Assembly: GCA_900317325.1 (NCBI GenBank) | Contig: ONGE01000014.1 | Span: 1 to 64,000, forward strand | DNA from: an uncultured Prevotellaceae bacterium | Lineage (GTDB): Bacteria; Bacteroidota; Bacteroidia; Bacteroidales; Muribaculaceae | Direction: 5' to 3' | Length of the DNA stretch: 64,000 bases | Shown: piece by piece, positions 8,632 to 17,142 of the stretch | Position numbering within the stretch: position 1 is the first letter of the stretch | Layout of the letters: each line of letters starts with the position of its first letter | Translations under genes and position numbers: made by a program | Notes under the pieces: model-generated | What the model was told of the DNA's origin: nothing | The model's database searches: none | The model's input: only the letters and a program-made list of their open reading frames with translations

Positions 8632-8740
8632 ACCCCCCAAAAAACTACCCGTGCCAACAAGAAGAATGTCCTTAAAGATGCCCATGCAACAAATCACAAT
8701 TGATATACCTGAAGTGCAGAGATAACGATTTCTAGCGAAA
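8632..8740 (-). pseudogene. Decayed 5' fragment of a second crcB gene with its promoter remnant
   Basis: Read on the minus strand from ATG at 8685, the sequence encodes MGIFKDILLVGTGSFLGG, 16 of 18 identical to the first 18 residues of the intact CrcB at 13432-13803 (MSIFKDILLVGAGSFLGG), and then diverges. The bases upstream (8686-8725) also match the leader and promoter of the intact gene, with the -7 region mutated. It is therefore a truncated duplicate of crcB, cut short at about codon 18, lying next to the MerR gene. The Gly-rich junction at 8632 marks where homology stops. Confidence 0.8.
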
Positions 8741-8792
8741 CACGCTTTAAGATGTGATTCCTCCCATTCGCTATCAAATGGGTGTGCATGGC

Positions 8793-10892
8793 TTACTTGA
8801 TGATATATTTCTTGCCTGAGTTGATGTAGATGCCGGGGGCAGTGGGCTTAGAGTTGTAGGTGCGACCAGTGATGTCAAACCACAGGTTGCTGTCAACCGC
8901 CGGCTCATCGCTCTCGATGCTGTTGACTGCAGTGGTTGCCTTCTTGATGTATTCAATGCCGGCTGCAGCGTCGATCTTGCCATAGCCCCACTTGATGGGG
9001 CTGGCGGCAGCGAACTCGTCGTTGCGCGAGGTGGCGGCGAGCACTTCTTTGATCTCATCTAATGTGAGGGTGGGATCGGCTTGAAGCCACAAGGCGATGA
9101 TGCCGCTCACCGTGGGGCACGACATCGAGGTGCCACTCATCCCTTCATAGGGATACCCCTGCCACTGCATCGATTCAGCAATCTCCTTGTCACAGGCATA
9201 GTGGTTGATAGACGAAACGACGTAGGTGCCTGGAGCGGTAACAGTTGGTTGTGCCACGCCGTTGAGCGAAACGCCGTAACTTGAAGTGCAACTGATGTCG
9301 TTAAGCGTGTTAATGTCACTCAAATCTTGAACCGAGCCAGTGTATTCTCGTTGGGTGGTGTTTGCCACATAGTTGCCCACGCTGATGGCATTTGGTGTGG
9401 AGGTCCAATCGCCACACGAGAACTCACTGTCGCCAAGGGTGTAGCCTTCCACGGTGATTGCATCAAATGCATCTATCGTTTCCCACAAGTCCATCTCGAT
9501 GTGTGAAGATGACGAGAACGAGATGAAGAAAGGCAGTCGTTGAATGTGAACCCCTTGCACGATAGCGAACATTCCAAGTTTGCCATCAATGACACTGCCG
9601 GATATTGCCACGAAGCCATCCTGCAAATATTGGCTGAGTATCTCGTCGTCATCGCTCAATATTTCAATATAGCCCTCCTGAGACGAAGAGATGATGAAGG
9701 GCTCTGTTTGCCACACTATCTCGCCACTACTGAGTTTCAGCAAGCCAATCTGGACACTCAAAGTATCGTCCTCGCCCAACGTGTTGCGTGAATAGCCGTT
9801 CACTACCGAGGACATCTTGAATGAGATGTTACCGTCGGCGTCAATGAAAGGAAACGGTCGGGCAAGAAACGCCTTCATGCTGCTGTTCTCTTCATCAAAT
9901 GCCTTGTAGATGTGAACACAATCATTTCCTTCATTTCCAACGCTAAACACGGGGATGACATGATGAGACAACTCATCAATCAGTTCAGGCATCGTTCCTG
10001 TGCCATTGTGTGGGCCTTCGTGTGAGTTCATGCTGGCGCTAAGCACTACGGGAGCCTCGATTTGCTGGGCGTAATGTGCAACGAACTGGAAGGCTATCTC
10101 GTTCACATTGTCCTCAGCCTCGGTGGACACAAGCACAATGTCGGCATCGGGCGCCATGCCGCCAAACCCCAGCGGCGATCGTGTGCCAGCAGCAATGCCG
10201 GCGGTGTGTGTGCCATGTGAGTCCATATCGCTATCGGTAGTGAGGGTGGCAATGAGTTCGGGCGTGTCGAACACCGAGCCGGGATACTCTATTGTCCCTG
10301 CCTCGTCATCCTCGACGATGAACTTGTGCCCATTGTCGTTACCAGGGAGATAGACGCAGCGCAGGCGGGTGTTGCCGTCGGCATCCTTGAATGCCGGATG
10401 CTGGAAGTCGAATCCTGCATCGACAAGGCAGATAGTGACACCCTTGCCGGTGTAAACCTCTTCAAGGCCAGGAACGGTGCCGTCAATCAGGCTCACGCCA
10501 GTCTCCACGAGTGAGACATCGGTTTTCAGCTCCCCCCTGCTGGTTGCGTCCACCCTTTTCACGCCCTCGATGGCAACGAGGGCATCAACGTTGTCGGCAG
10601 GAATGCTGATCACAGCCTGATGCCCGAGTTTTGACAACACGGTAGCACCTGCCTCACGGATTTGGGCAAACGTGCCCGCCGCATCTTTGGCATCAACCTC
10701 CACCACAAATCTGATGCTCGGGTTGGCGTCAAGAGCTTTGATTCTCTTGCCGTTTGAGTCATATCGTGCTGTCTGTTTTTGCAGTAACGACAATTGGGCA
10801 TTAGGGGTGAGTTTGCTGTGAGCACTCGACATGAGAGCGCACGAGCATGCCATAACAGCAAATAATATGATTCGTAATAATCTATTCTTCAT
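8793..10892 (-). CDS. Secreted subtilisin-like serine protease (S8) with C-terminal tail
   Basis: A 699-residue exported peptidase. Residues 1-24 are a signal peptide; 25-130 resemble the small N-terminal domain common in Bacteroidales S8 proteases (FVVEVDAKDAAG, VISIPADNVDALVAIEGVKR). The triad is complete: Asp158 in TICLVDAGFDFQHP, His226 in DSHGTHTAGIAAG and Ser589 in GMSGTSMSCPTVSG. A roughly 190-residue beta-rich insert separates the His and Ser blocks (about 330-520). The last 40 residues (WFDITGR, GIYINSGKKYIIK) resemble the sorting tails on several other secreted proteins here. Its start overlaps the end of the DUF3667 gene by 11 bases, so the two are probably co-transcribed. Confidence 0.95.
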   Translation of the reverse strand: MKNRLLRIILFAVMACSCALMSSAHSKLTPNAQLSLLQKQTARYDSNGKRIKALDANPSIRFVVEVDAKDAAGTFAQIREAGATVLSKLGHQAVISIPADNVDALVAIEGVKRVDATSRGELKTDVSLVETGVSLIDGTVPGLEEVYTGKGVTICLVDAGFDFQHPAFKDADGNTRLRCVYLPGNDNGHKFIVEDDEAGTIEYPGSVFDTPELIATLTTDSDMDSHGTHTAGIAAGTRSPLGFGGMAPDADIVLVSTEAEDNVNEIAFQFVAHYAQQIEAPVVLSASMNSHEGPHNGTGTMPELIDELSHHVIPVFSVGNEGNDCVHIYKAFDEENSSMKAFLARPFPFIDADGNISFKMSSVVNGYSRNTLGEDDTLSVQIGLLKLSSGEIVWQTEPFIISSSQEGYIEILSDDDEILSQYLQDGFVAISGSVIDGKLGMFAIVQGVHIQRLPFFISFSSSSHIEMDLWETIDAFDAITVEGYTLGDSEFSCGDWTSTPNAISVGNYVANTTQREYTGSVQDLSDINTLNDISCTSSYGVSLNGVAQPTVTAPGTYVVSSINHYACDKEIAESMQWQGYPYEGMSGTSMSCPTVSGIIALWLQADPTLTLDEIKEVLAATSRNDEFAAASPIKWGYGKIDAAAGIEYIKKATTAVNSIESDEPAVDSNLWFDITGRTYNSKPTAPGIYINSGKKYIIK

Positions 10893-11850
10893 GATTATTT
10901 TGTTTTTTCTTCTGTTTTATCCTCAGTTTGAGCGCTTGAATTTTCTTTTTCAAGTATTGGGATAATGTTTGCTTATTTTTCTCCCTAAAGTCAAATGTTT
11001 TTTTGCTGATAAACATACCAACAAGAATGAGCACCACCGTATGAAGTATCAGAAATACGAGATCAGAAACACCATATTTGGATGATGCAGTCAGCAGATC
11101 GACTATGGCCATTGCCATGATTACTAGCCAGAAACCGCTTACTAATGTAATTACCACTCTCCAAAAGTTTCCCCAAAAGTCATAGCCAAACAACTGTCTG
11201 AAGGTATAAAAATAACATAGGGGAATCAAAATATACGTATAGTAACCGAAGAAGTCGGCAAGACATTCCACAATGAGAGTCTGAATGGCCATGAACACGG
11301 TAATGAAGAAACCTTGCGGCAGGGTGTGCTTGGTGTTGCGTGGCGCATAGCGGAAGAGACACCATGTGGGAATTAGGAAGAACCCTGTCATGACCAACCA
11401 TCCCCATCCCGGACTGCTCCAGAACCAGGCGAAGAACTCAGCGTCCAATGACGTGTCGCCTCGAACTGCCTTGAATTCCTTGATGCCGAGCAAATGATCC
11501 ATGAGGACACTGAGCAGCCCCATGAGAACCAGCATTTTCACTGGCGGGAACGACACTTGCCGCTTGCCGTTGATATAATCGCTGATGAAATATCCGGGGC
11601 GCCAAATCAGCTGCCACAGGGAATACAACATCGAACGGTTGCCCATGCCCCACACCTCGGCAGTGCTTTGGAACACACTCTTCCACGATACCTTTTTCAA
11701 GTCGGCCTTTTGCGAGCAATGCGGACAAAACTTGCCAGCGAAGTCATTCCCGCAATTCGCGCAATGATGGCGCTCGTTCTCGTCATAGCTCCAATCGAAG
11801 GGCTCGAGCTGCCATGCCTTGAACCGTTTATATCTTTCTTTTAAAGTCAT
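10882..11850 (-). CDS. DUF3667 membrane protein with zinc ribbon
   Basis: A 322-residue protein of the DUF3667 family. Near residues 30-50 there is a zinc-ribbon-like CANCGNDFAGKFCPHC (C-x2-C-x8-C-x2-C). The family core then follows: SVFQSTAEVWGMGNRSMLYS and WRPGYFISDYINGKRQVSFP, which leads into about five membrane segments. The C-terminal 45 residues are highly basic (LKKKIQALKLRIKQKKKQN). The function of the family is not established. A promoter -7 box TATCTTTGC lies at 11867-11875, leaving a leader of about 10 bases. It is the first gene of a two-gene unit with the S8 protease. Confidence 0.92.
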   Translation of the reverse strand: MTLKERYKRFKAWQLEPFDWSYDENERHHCANCGNDFAGKFCPHCSQKADLKKVSWKSVFQSTAEVWGMGNRSMLYSLWQLIWRPGYFISDYINGKRQVSFPPVKMLVLMGLLSVLMDHLLGIKEFKAVRGDTSLDAEFFAWFWSSPGWGWLVMTGFFLIPTWCLFRYAPRNTKHTLPQGFFITVFMAIQTLIVECLADFFGYYTYILIPLCYFYTFRQLFGYDFWGNFWRVVITLVSGFWLVIMAMAIVDLLTASSKYGVSDLVFLILHTVVLILVGMFISKKTFDFREKNKQTLSQYLKKKIQALKLRIKQKKKQNNHEE

Positions 11851-11939
11851 CGAAAAAAAACTTTTTGCAAAGATAAAGGATTTTCTTTAAAAGTAATATT
11901 CATTCAATGACTTTCTCAAGCCGAGGCACAGTCATGTGA

Positions 11940-12004
11940 CAAAGATTTTGCATCTTTGTGGTAAACAAAACATTATGGAAACAAGGACACCTGAAACAGT
12001 CGGT
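11940..12004 (+). other. Orphan promoter-like sequence with short truncated frame
   Basis: GACAAAGATTTTGCATCTTTG around 11938-11958 resembles a plus-strand promoter and is followed at 11974 by ATG and a 32-codon frame (METRTPETVGLFVELF) running into the 3' end of the convergent gene at 12005 before stopping at about 12072. It looks like the 5' end of a lost gene; it could equally be chance. Confidence 0.3.
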
Positions 12005-12616
12005 TTATTCGTTGAATTGTTTTCCGTCCCATTTCAAGACGGTCTGCTTGGTGGTGCCGTCGTCGTTCCATAGAGTACAAATGATGTCCTTGCCCTTGCG
12101 TGGCAGTTCATAGATGCATCTGTAATCAACTTCGAACCCGGGAGCATCACAAGCCTCCATGCGTTTTGTGGCATTGTTGTAACGGAAGAAATCAATGCCA
12201 CTCGTTTCAGTCATACATGGCCGGCCTTCCATATAACTTACCATATCGTTGAAAATAATGAGTTTGTGCTTCCCGTCCGACTCGTTCCAGTAACACACTT
12301 CCAACCTGAAAATATATTCTCCGTACTCTTCGTCCACGCGTTCAAACATGATGTATCCGTTCTTTGAGTCGATGGTTAACGTCACGCCTTCCTCTTGTGG
12401 AAGGCCTTTGCTGTGACGCGTCATGGCATTCTCCAACGCTCTCCATGGGCGGTCGCCACTTTCATCCTCGTCTTCATAGTTCAATGAAGGAAATGCTGCC
12501 CATGCAAAATCGGTGACGGTGGGGCTGGAGCCTTTAAAGTTCACTTTAATACCATTCTGTGCCACCAATGACAGTGCGAGGCAAAAAAGGAAAAATGCCG
12601 ATGCTATTCTTTTCAT
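12005..12616 (-). CDS. Exported hypothetical protein
   Basis: Unrecognised 203-residue protein with a clear signal peptide (MKRIASAFFLFCLALSLVAQ, cleavage before NGIKV). The mature part is acidic and beta-rich, with DEDESGDRPWRALENAM, KNGYIMFERVDEEYGEYIFR and CTLWNDDGTTKQTVLKWD. No lipobox and no enzymatic motif. It is probably a periplasmic or secreted stand-alone beta protein. A -7 box TATCTTTGC sits at 12668-12676, so the leader is about 50 bases. It is transcribed alone. Confidence 0.8.
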   Translation of the reverse strand: MKRIASAFFLFCLALSLVAQNGIKVNFKGSSPTVTDFAWAAFPSLNYEDEDESGDRPWRALENAMTRHSKGLPQEEGVTLTIDSKNGYIMFERVDEEYGEYIFRLEVCYWNESDGKHKLIIFNDMVSYMEGRPCMTETSGIDFFRYNNATKRMEACDAPGFEVDYRCIYELPRKGKDIICTLWNDDGTTKQTVLKWDGKQFNE

Positions 12617-12725
12617 AACTATAAACGTATTGATTAATGAATATCAATGTATCTTTCAGTCACTGCTGCAAAGATAGCGATTTTTTCACAAAACACAAGC
12701 ATGAGACTGAAGCGTCAAGCCGCTC

Positions 12726-13427
12726 TCAATGATTGGCGGGAGAAAAAGGGCACCGCCGCCCGATGCACTGGTTGTTCTTGCCTGAATAGCGGCAGATGAT
12801 CTCGGGCCGTTCCATCTCCACGCCGAAGTGCTCCTTGACGAAATCGATGGCAGCGAGGATGGAAAGGAACGAGTCGCGCTTGCAGCAGCGCGGCCCGCCG
12901 ACATGGCCTATCTCACTGAGGGACTTCGCCGTCATCTGATGCGACAGGGCAAAAGGCTCGTTAGCCAGCGGAGTGGACTTGGAGATAATCGACACGAACA
13001 TCCCTGTGCTAATGCCCGCACCACAGGCACCCCAAAAACCGCATGCTCCGCCAGGGACGCTCTTTCCCCTGGACATCATCTCGTTCAAGGCCTTGGGCAG
13101 GGCTATCGCGCCCCCGGCGTTCTTGTAGGCTGTGAGCAAGGCTGCCCCCACCATCACATGGTGCTCGGGGCCGTGCATATGGCAAAACGGCTGAGCCATC
13201 ATCTTCTCAATGACCTCAACAGGGTTTCGGGACGTCTCGACGAGGCAAAGTCCGATGATGGTGTCCAGCCCAGCGGTGTGGCAGTCGTTGCAGACGTAGT
13301 GCCCGTGGATGCAGCGTGTCTTGCTGCTCTCCTTCTTGTGGCAGATGGCGCACTCCATGAGTTCATCATTCTCGAGATACTCCAGCGGAGCCTTGCAGAT
13401 AAGACATTCTTCCTTCATCATCTTCAT
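12726..13427 (-). CDS. DUF5714 family protein (cysteine-rich)
   Basis: A soluble 233-residue protein of the DUF5714 family. I place the start at 13427 (MKMMKEECLICKAPLEYLE), five bases after the crcB stop; the longer frame overlaps crcB by 17 bases. The N-terminal part has paired cysteines like a zinc ribbon (CLIC, CAIC, then CIHGHYVCNDCH). The core is conserved Gly/Cys-rich sequence: PFCHMHGPEHHVMVGAALL, PGGACGFWGACGAG, GGPRCCKRDSF and CRYSGKNNQC. The family appears near radical-SAM and methyltransferase genes in anaerobes, but its reaction is not established. Co-transcription with crcB is evident from the spacing. Confidence 0.88.
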   Translation of the reverse strand: MKMMKEECLICKAPLEYLENDELMECAICHKKESSKTRCIHGHYVCNDCHTAGLDTIIGLCLVETSRNPVEVIEKMMAQPFCHMHGPEHHVMVGAALLTAYKNAGGAIALPKALNEMMSRGKSVPGGACGFWGACGAGISTGMFVSIISKSTPLANEPFALSHQMTAKSLSEIGHVGGPRCCKRDSFLSILAAIDFVKEHFGVEMERPEIICRYSGKNNQCIGRRCPFSPANH

Positions 13428-13431
13428 TAGT

Positions 13432-13803
13432 TTACTTTGCCAATGCATAGCCTAGGGCAACAGCAGCAATACCAAGCACTACACTGCCCAGAGCATACAG
13501 GATAAATGCTGAATAGTTACCAGCCTGCAACAGGTTCAGGCTCTCCTTTGAGAAAGTGGAAAATGTGGTGAAACCACCACAAAAGCCCACAATCAACAGC
13601 AGATTCAGCTGCGACGAGGCATTAACGCGATTGAATGTTGCCCACAGCAAACCGATGAGCAGACAACCGACAATGTTGGCAGTCATCGTTGCCCAAGGGA
13701 ATGCGGACCCCAGGCCCTTCATGGCCAACGATATCAGGTACCGGGCGATGCCACCGAGAAAACTACCCGCGCCTACAAGAAGTATGTCCTTAAAAATGCT
13801 CAT
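13432..13803 (-). CDS. crcB: Fluoride efflux channel CrcB/Fluc
   Basis: A 123-residue four-helix membrane protein that exports fluoride as a dual-topology dimer. Family motifs are present: GGIARYLIS after the first helix, ATMTANIVGCLLIG (the helix-2 Asn) and GFCGGFTTFSTFSKES with the Phe-box and central Thr/Ser track. Length is normal. The -7 box TATCTTTGC at 13836-13844 leaves a leader of under 35 bases, with no room for a fluoride riboswitch. It heads an operon with the DUF5714 gene. A truncated second copy lies at 8632-8740. Confidence 0.96.
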   Translation of the reverse strand: MSIFKDILLVGAGSFLGGIARYLISLAMKGLGSAFPWATMTANIVGCLLIGLLWATFNRVNASSQLNLLLIVGFCGGFTTFSTFSKESLNLLQAGNYSAFILYALGSVVLGIAAVALGYALAK

Positions 13804-13835
13804 GCATCAAATTACGATTAATATCACTCAAAAGT

Positions 13836-13844
13836 GCAAAGATA
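13836..13844 (-). promoter_or_regulatory. Promoter -7 box of the crcB-DUF5714 operon
   Basis: TATCTTTGC on the minus strand, 33 bases before the crcB ATG. The same arrangement, mutated, is found before the crcB fragment at 8632-8740. Confidence 0.7.
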
Positions 13845-13993
13845 ATGATTTTTCTTGCTATTGCGCTCGGGTTGGATAAATTCCTAACGCTCGGCAATCA
13901 AAACAAGGGCACATTGTTTTCGCTTTATCGGAAATATTCGCTACCGCTCGCTTTGCGCAAGGTAAGTGGCGCCTCAACAATGTTAAAATAAAT

Positions 13994-14025
13994 TTGGCAT
14001 TGTCTTCGACTTGCAGTATCTTTGC
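13994..14025 (+). promoter_or_regulatory. Promoter of the aminopeptidase C gene
   Basis: TTG at 13994-13996 and TATCTTTGC at 14017-14025 with a 20-base spacer, an ideal Bacteroidetes housekeeping promoter. The leader is about 60 bases. Confidence 0.8.
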
Positions 14026-14092
14026 GGTCAAAGAAGCTATTAATCCTGCGCAATGGCCTAGTGCCGCGCCCTAAACCATTTCACAACATAAT

Positions 14093-15496
14093 ATGAACAG
14101 ATTTATAACACTTGCCCTGGCAATAGGCCTCGCCTTTGCCGGCTCAGCACAAGACCGTTCTCAGGGAGGCATCAGCCCCGACATGATGCACCAAATCGTC
14201 GCCAAATCGGCAGCCAACCAAAACAAGGCCTTGAGCAATGCCATGGCGACAAATTCCATCGACGATCTCGCGAGGAACTACCGCAACAACAAGATCACAG
14301 ACACTTACTTCAGCATCGAGACGCCCAAGCAATCGATCCACAACCAGCGACAGAGCGGACGATGCTGGATGTACTCCAGTTTCAACGTGTTGCGCGCCAA
14401 CTTCGCGCGTCGCCACGGCGACTCCATTAACGTGGAGTTCTCTCACGACTACCTCTTCTTCTACGACCAGCTCGAGAAAGCCAACCTCATGCTGCAAGGC
14501 GTGATCGATTGCGCCGACAAGCCCATTGACGACATCCGCGTGCAGTTCTTCTTCCACCATCCGATGAACGATGGCGGCACCTTCTGCGGCGCGGCCGACC
14601 TTGCCGAGAAATACGGCCTCGTGCCCGTTGAGGTACAGCCCGAGACCTACTCGGCCGAGCGCACCTCGCGCATGAGCAAGCTCCTCGACTCGAAGCTGCG
14701 TGAATTCGGATTGGAATTGCGTCAGATGGTTGCCGACAAAAAGAGCAAAAAGGCCATCAACCAGCGCAAGACCGAAATGCTGGGCACCATCTATTCCATG
14801 CTCTCGCTCACGCTGGGCGAACCCATCAAGTCGTTCACCTACGCCTTCCGCGACAAGGACGGCAAGGCCGTGGGCCCGGCACGCACCTACACCCCGCTGG
14901 AGTTCTACCGCGAGACAGTGGGCGGCCCCATCAACGGCACCTTCATCATGGCGATGAACGATCCCCGCAGGGAATACTACAAGACCTACGAGGTGGAATA
15001 TGACCGCCACACCTATGACGGCCACAACTGGCGCTACGTCAACCTGCCCATGGAGGATATCGCAGCCATGGCCATCGCTTCGCTGAAGGATTCCACCAAG
15101 CTCTATGCCAGTTTCGACGTGGGCCAGCAGCTCAACCGCGACAACGGCTACCTGGCACTCGACAACTTTGACTATGGCACCCTGTTCGGTACCACATTCC
15201 CCATGGACAAGGCCCAGCGAATCGCCACCTTTGACAGCGGTTCAACGCACGCCATGACACTCTGTGCCGTCGATCTTGACGACAACGGCAATCCCACCAA
15301 GTGGAAAGTGGAGAACTCGTGGGGTGGCGACAGCGGACACAAGGGATACATCATCATGACCAACGAGTGGTTCAACGAGTACTCCTTCCGCTTGGTTGTG
15401 GACAAGAAATACGTGCCGCAGCACATCCTCAAGGCCGCCGAGTCCAAGCCCGTGATGGTCATGCCCGAAGACCCCCTCTTCGGCACCGACGATTGA
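14093..15496 (+). CDS. Exported C1 cysteine peptidase (aminopeptidase C / bleomycin hydrolase type)
   Basis: A papain-fold peptidase of 467 residues with signal peptide (MNRFITLALAIGLAFAGSAQ). The catalytic residues are Cys91 in SGRCWMYSSFNVLR, His386 in STHAMTLCAV and Asn408 in WKVENSWGG. The family-typical lead-in SIHNQRQSGRCW and the C-terminal extension are both present. In bacteria PepC is usually cytoplasmic; an exported version is common in Bacteroidales and is thought to act on dietary or host peptides outside the inner membrane. A 15-base-pair stem terminator follows at 15592-15639. Confidence 0.95.
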   Translation: MNRFITLALAIGLAFAGSAQDRSQGGISPDMMHQIVAKSAANQNKALSNAMATNSIDDLARNYRNNKITDTYFSIETPKQSIHNQRQSGRCWMYSSFNVLRANFARRHGDSINVEFSHDYLFFYDQLEKANLMLQGVIDCADKPIDDIRVQFFFHHPMNDGGTFCGAADLAEKYGLVPVEVQPETYSAERTSRMSKLLDSKLREFGLELRQMVADKKSKKAINQRKTEMLGTIYSMLSLTLGEPIKSFTYAFRDKDGKAVGPARTYTPLEFYRETVGGPINGTFIMAMNDPRREYYKTYEVEYDRHTYDGHNWRYVNLPMEDIAAMAIASLKDSTKLYASFDVGQQLNRDNGYLALDNFDYGTLFGTTFPMDKAQRIATFDSGSTHAMTLCAVDLDDNGNPTKWKVENSWGGDSGHKGYIIMTNEWFNEYSFRLVVDKKYVPQHILKAAESKPVMVMPEDPLFGTDD

Positions 15497-15591
15497 CACC
15501 GCAAAACAACAAACTACGAACAATAAACTACGAATTACGCCAATTCAACTAATTGGCTTCCGCACACGAGGACGCTAAGTTTCTCAAAAAA

Positions 15592-15646
15592 ACAACTCAA
15601 ACAACTAATCGGACCATTGCGAAAAGTTGTTTGAGTTGTCTTTTAT
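15592..15646 (+). terminator. Terminator of the aminopeptidase C gene
   Basis: Perfect 15-base stem ACAACTCAAACAACT (15592-15606) with AGTTGTTTGAGTTGT (15625-15639), 18-base loop, then CTTTTAT. Confidence 0.75.
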
Positions 15647-15763
15647 AGCCCATGCTGCGAACCGCATGGTATAGTATAGTATTAATTGCACTTCTTGTTT
15701 TCCTTCTATCGAAGCAGCCAGATGCCTACGGCCCCAGCATGATTTGCGTGGCTGGGGCACATG

Positions 15764-15790
15764 AAAAGCCGCCCAAGTGAGGCGGCTTTT
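15764..15790 (-). terminator. Bidirectional terminator before the acid phosphatase 3' end
   Basis: GAAAAGCCGCC with GGCGGCTTTTC, 7-base loop, with A/U tracts on both sides. It serves the minus-strand phosphatase gene and can act on the plus strand as well. Confidence 0.75.
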
Positions 15791-15818
15791 CATTGATAGG
15801 TGTGACAGGGAGGTGGCG

Positions 15819-16685
15819 TTACGGCCTATATACCTTCTGTCCGTTTTGGATGATGATGCCTCGTGTCTCGCTCGTGGCGGGCAAGCCGGTGATGGTATAA
15901 GCCCTCGAGGTGCCAACGGGGACGACAACCTCTTTCACCTTGCTAGGACCCTGGGTCTTCTCCCTAAACTCCTGCTGGGCCTTTGCCAGCTGCTCGCGGA
16001 AACGCTCGTTGCCTTGCAACTTGGCATAAAGCACCGATCCGCCCAGGCGGCCGGCATCCACGTCGCTCTGCCAGTGGTATCCGGCAATGACGCGGCTCTG
16101 GCCATACTCATAGCCGCGAGCCAGCAGTGTGTCGGCAACAGCGGGATTAATGTCCGACAGCAACAGGGCCATCGTCCACCCCAGGACGGTGTGACCCGAA
16201 GGATAGGAACCGTTGGTGATATGCTCTTCCTCCTGCTCAGGCACAAGAGTCGGCTGATTGTAGTACACGAAGGGACGCGTGCGGCTGTATTTCTTTTTCG
16301 CGCGGTCGCTGATGCTGTCGCAGGTAGCGCCCACATCCTGCAAGAGGGTGTACAACTCGGGTGTATCTTCCTTAGTGATCATGAGGCCCAAGATGGGACA
16401 GAACTCCTGAATGATGGTTTGCATACCGTAGTTGGCATCACGAATGGCCATTTCGGCACGCTCCTCGTTCTGGCGCATACGAATGCCCCAGAGGTACTGC
16501 GTCTGGTCGGCAGCGAAGCGCGACGACTCGAATTCAGGAGGAGGCGGCAGGAAGTTTGCCATGTTAGGTAACTCGGCCTGCGTGAAATAGGCATGACCGT
16601 TTTTCTCGTCTTGGCCAGCAAAGACCGTCATTACGCCACACAACACAAAGAGAGTGGCAAAGATCAATTTGTTGAATCTACTCAT
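15819..16685 (-). CDS. Class A non-specific acid phosphatase (PAP2 superfamily), exported
   Basis: A 288-residue periplasmic phosphatase that removes phosphate from diverse monoesters. ATG at 16685 (MSRFNKLIFATLFVLCGVMT) starts the signal peptide; the longer frame is not a good leader. The three-part vanadate-fold signature is complete: KKYSRTRPF, GSYPSGHT and SRVIAGYHWQSDVDAGR. The last 40 residues (AYTITGLPATSETRG, IIIQNGQKVYRP) are an extra tail unlike standard PhoN and similar to the sorting tails on other secreted proteins here. Its only visible -7 box, at 16934-16942, implies a leader of about 240 bases containing the half MITE end. Confidence 0.93.
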   Translation of the reverse strand: MSRFNKLIFATLFVLCGVMTVFAGQDEKNGHAYFTQAELPNMANFLPPPPEFESSRFAADQTQYLWGIRMRQNEERAEMAIRDANYGMQTIIQEFCPILGLMITKEDTPELYTLLQDVGATCDSISDRAKKKYSRTRPFVYYNQPTLVPEQEEEHITNGSYPSGHTVLGWTMALLLSDINPAVADTLLARGYEYGQSRVIAGYHWQSDVDAGRLGGSVLYAKLQGNERFREQLAKAQQEFREKTQGPSKVKEVVVPVGTSRAYTITGLPATSETRGIIIQNGQKVYRP

Positions 16686-16933
16686 AATAATGAAAGTTAA
16701 TGTTATTATAAAAAAACTGATTCCTACATTTTTTGAGTTTCTCCACAGAAACCGATTGAAGGTGCAGCAAAACCAATGGTTCCAATAGAACATCGCACTA
16801 CGAGCGAGATATCAAACAAAATCATTAATCAAAATCCATGATGTTCAATCATACATGATTATTTGATTTTGAAAACCGCGCCAAGCGGAGTTTTGCAACA
16901 GGTTCCCGATGGGCATCATATCTGATTTCCGCT

Positions 16934-16942
16934 GCAAATATA
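16934..16942 (-). promoter_or_regulatory. Promoter -7 box upstream of the acid phosphatase
   Basis: TATATTTGC on the minus strand with a TTG about 22 bases upstream. It lies about 250 bases before the ATG, with repeat sequence between. Confidence 0.55.
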
Positions 16943-17063
16943 GCAATTTTCTACGGAATACCATCAAAATAATTACAATAATCTATAGCATTAATGACAG
17001 CAATATCCAACTCGCCTTCGGCAAGAAGCCCTGATTGACATTCTTACACTCCACAATAAGACT

Positions 17064-17091
17064 CCATCATCCTAAAGTTGCAAGATGATGG
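17064..17091 (-). terminator. Terminator of the alpha/beta hydrolase gene
   Basis: CCATCATC with GATGATGG and a 12-base loop, about 50 bases past the stop at 17143. Confidence 0.55.
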
Positions 17092-17142
17092 GGTATTATT
17101 TGTTGTACAACGAGCAACAATACTAGTGTTTTCTTAAGATGG

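Larger units (their letters stand above)
15497..15818. other. Convergent intergenic region with three hairpins
   Basis: No gene. It holds a dispersed-repeat-like AAACTACGAA run (about 15510-15540), the terminator at 15592-15646, a second perfect 8-base-pair hairpin at 15731-15758 (GCCCCAGC with GCTGGGGC), and a bidirectional terminator at 15764-15790. Confidence 0.55.
16686..17142. other. Intergenic region with long leader and solitary transposon end
   Basis: No gene. It contains GAGTTTTGCAACA at 16888-16900 (same as the right end of the element at 3834-4000), a degenerate left-end candidate near 16757-16770, the -7 box TATATTTGC at 16934-16942 and the terminator hairpin at 17064-17091. Confidence 0.5.

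Noticed and set aside
13804-13860. Possible fluoride riboswitch in front of crcB.
   Set aside because: The promoter -7 box lies only 33 bases before the ATG, leaving too short a leader for the riboswitch fold.
14144-15025. Minus-strand 293-codon frame inside the aminopeptidase C gene.
   Set aside because: Shadow of a gene with complete catalytic residues; Val/Leu/His-rich with no domain.
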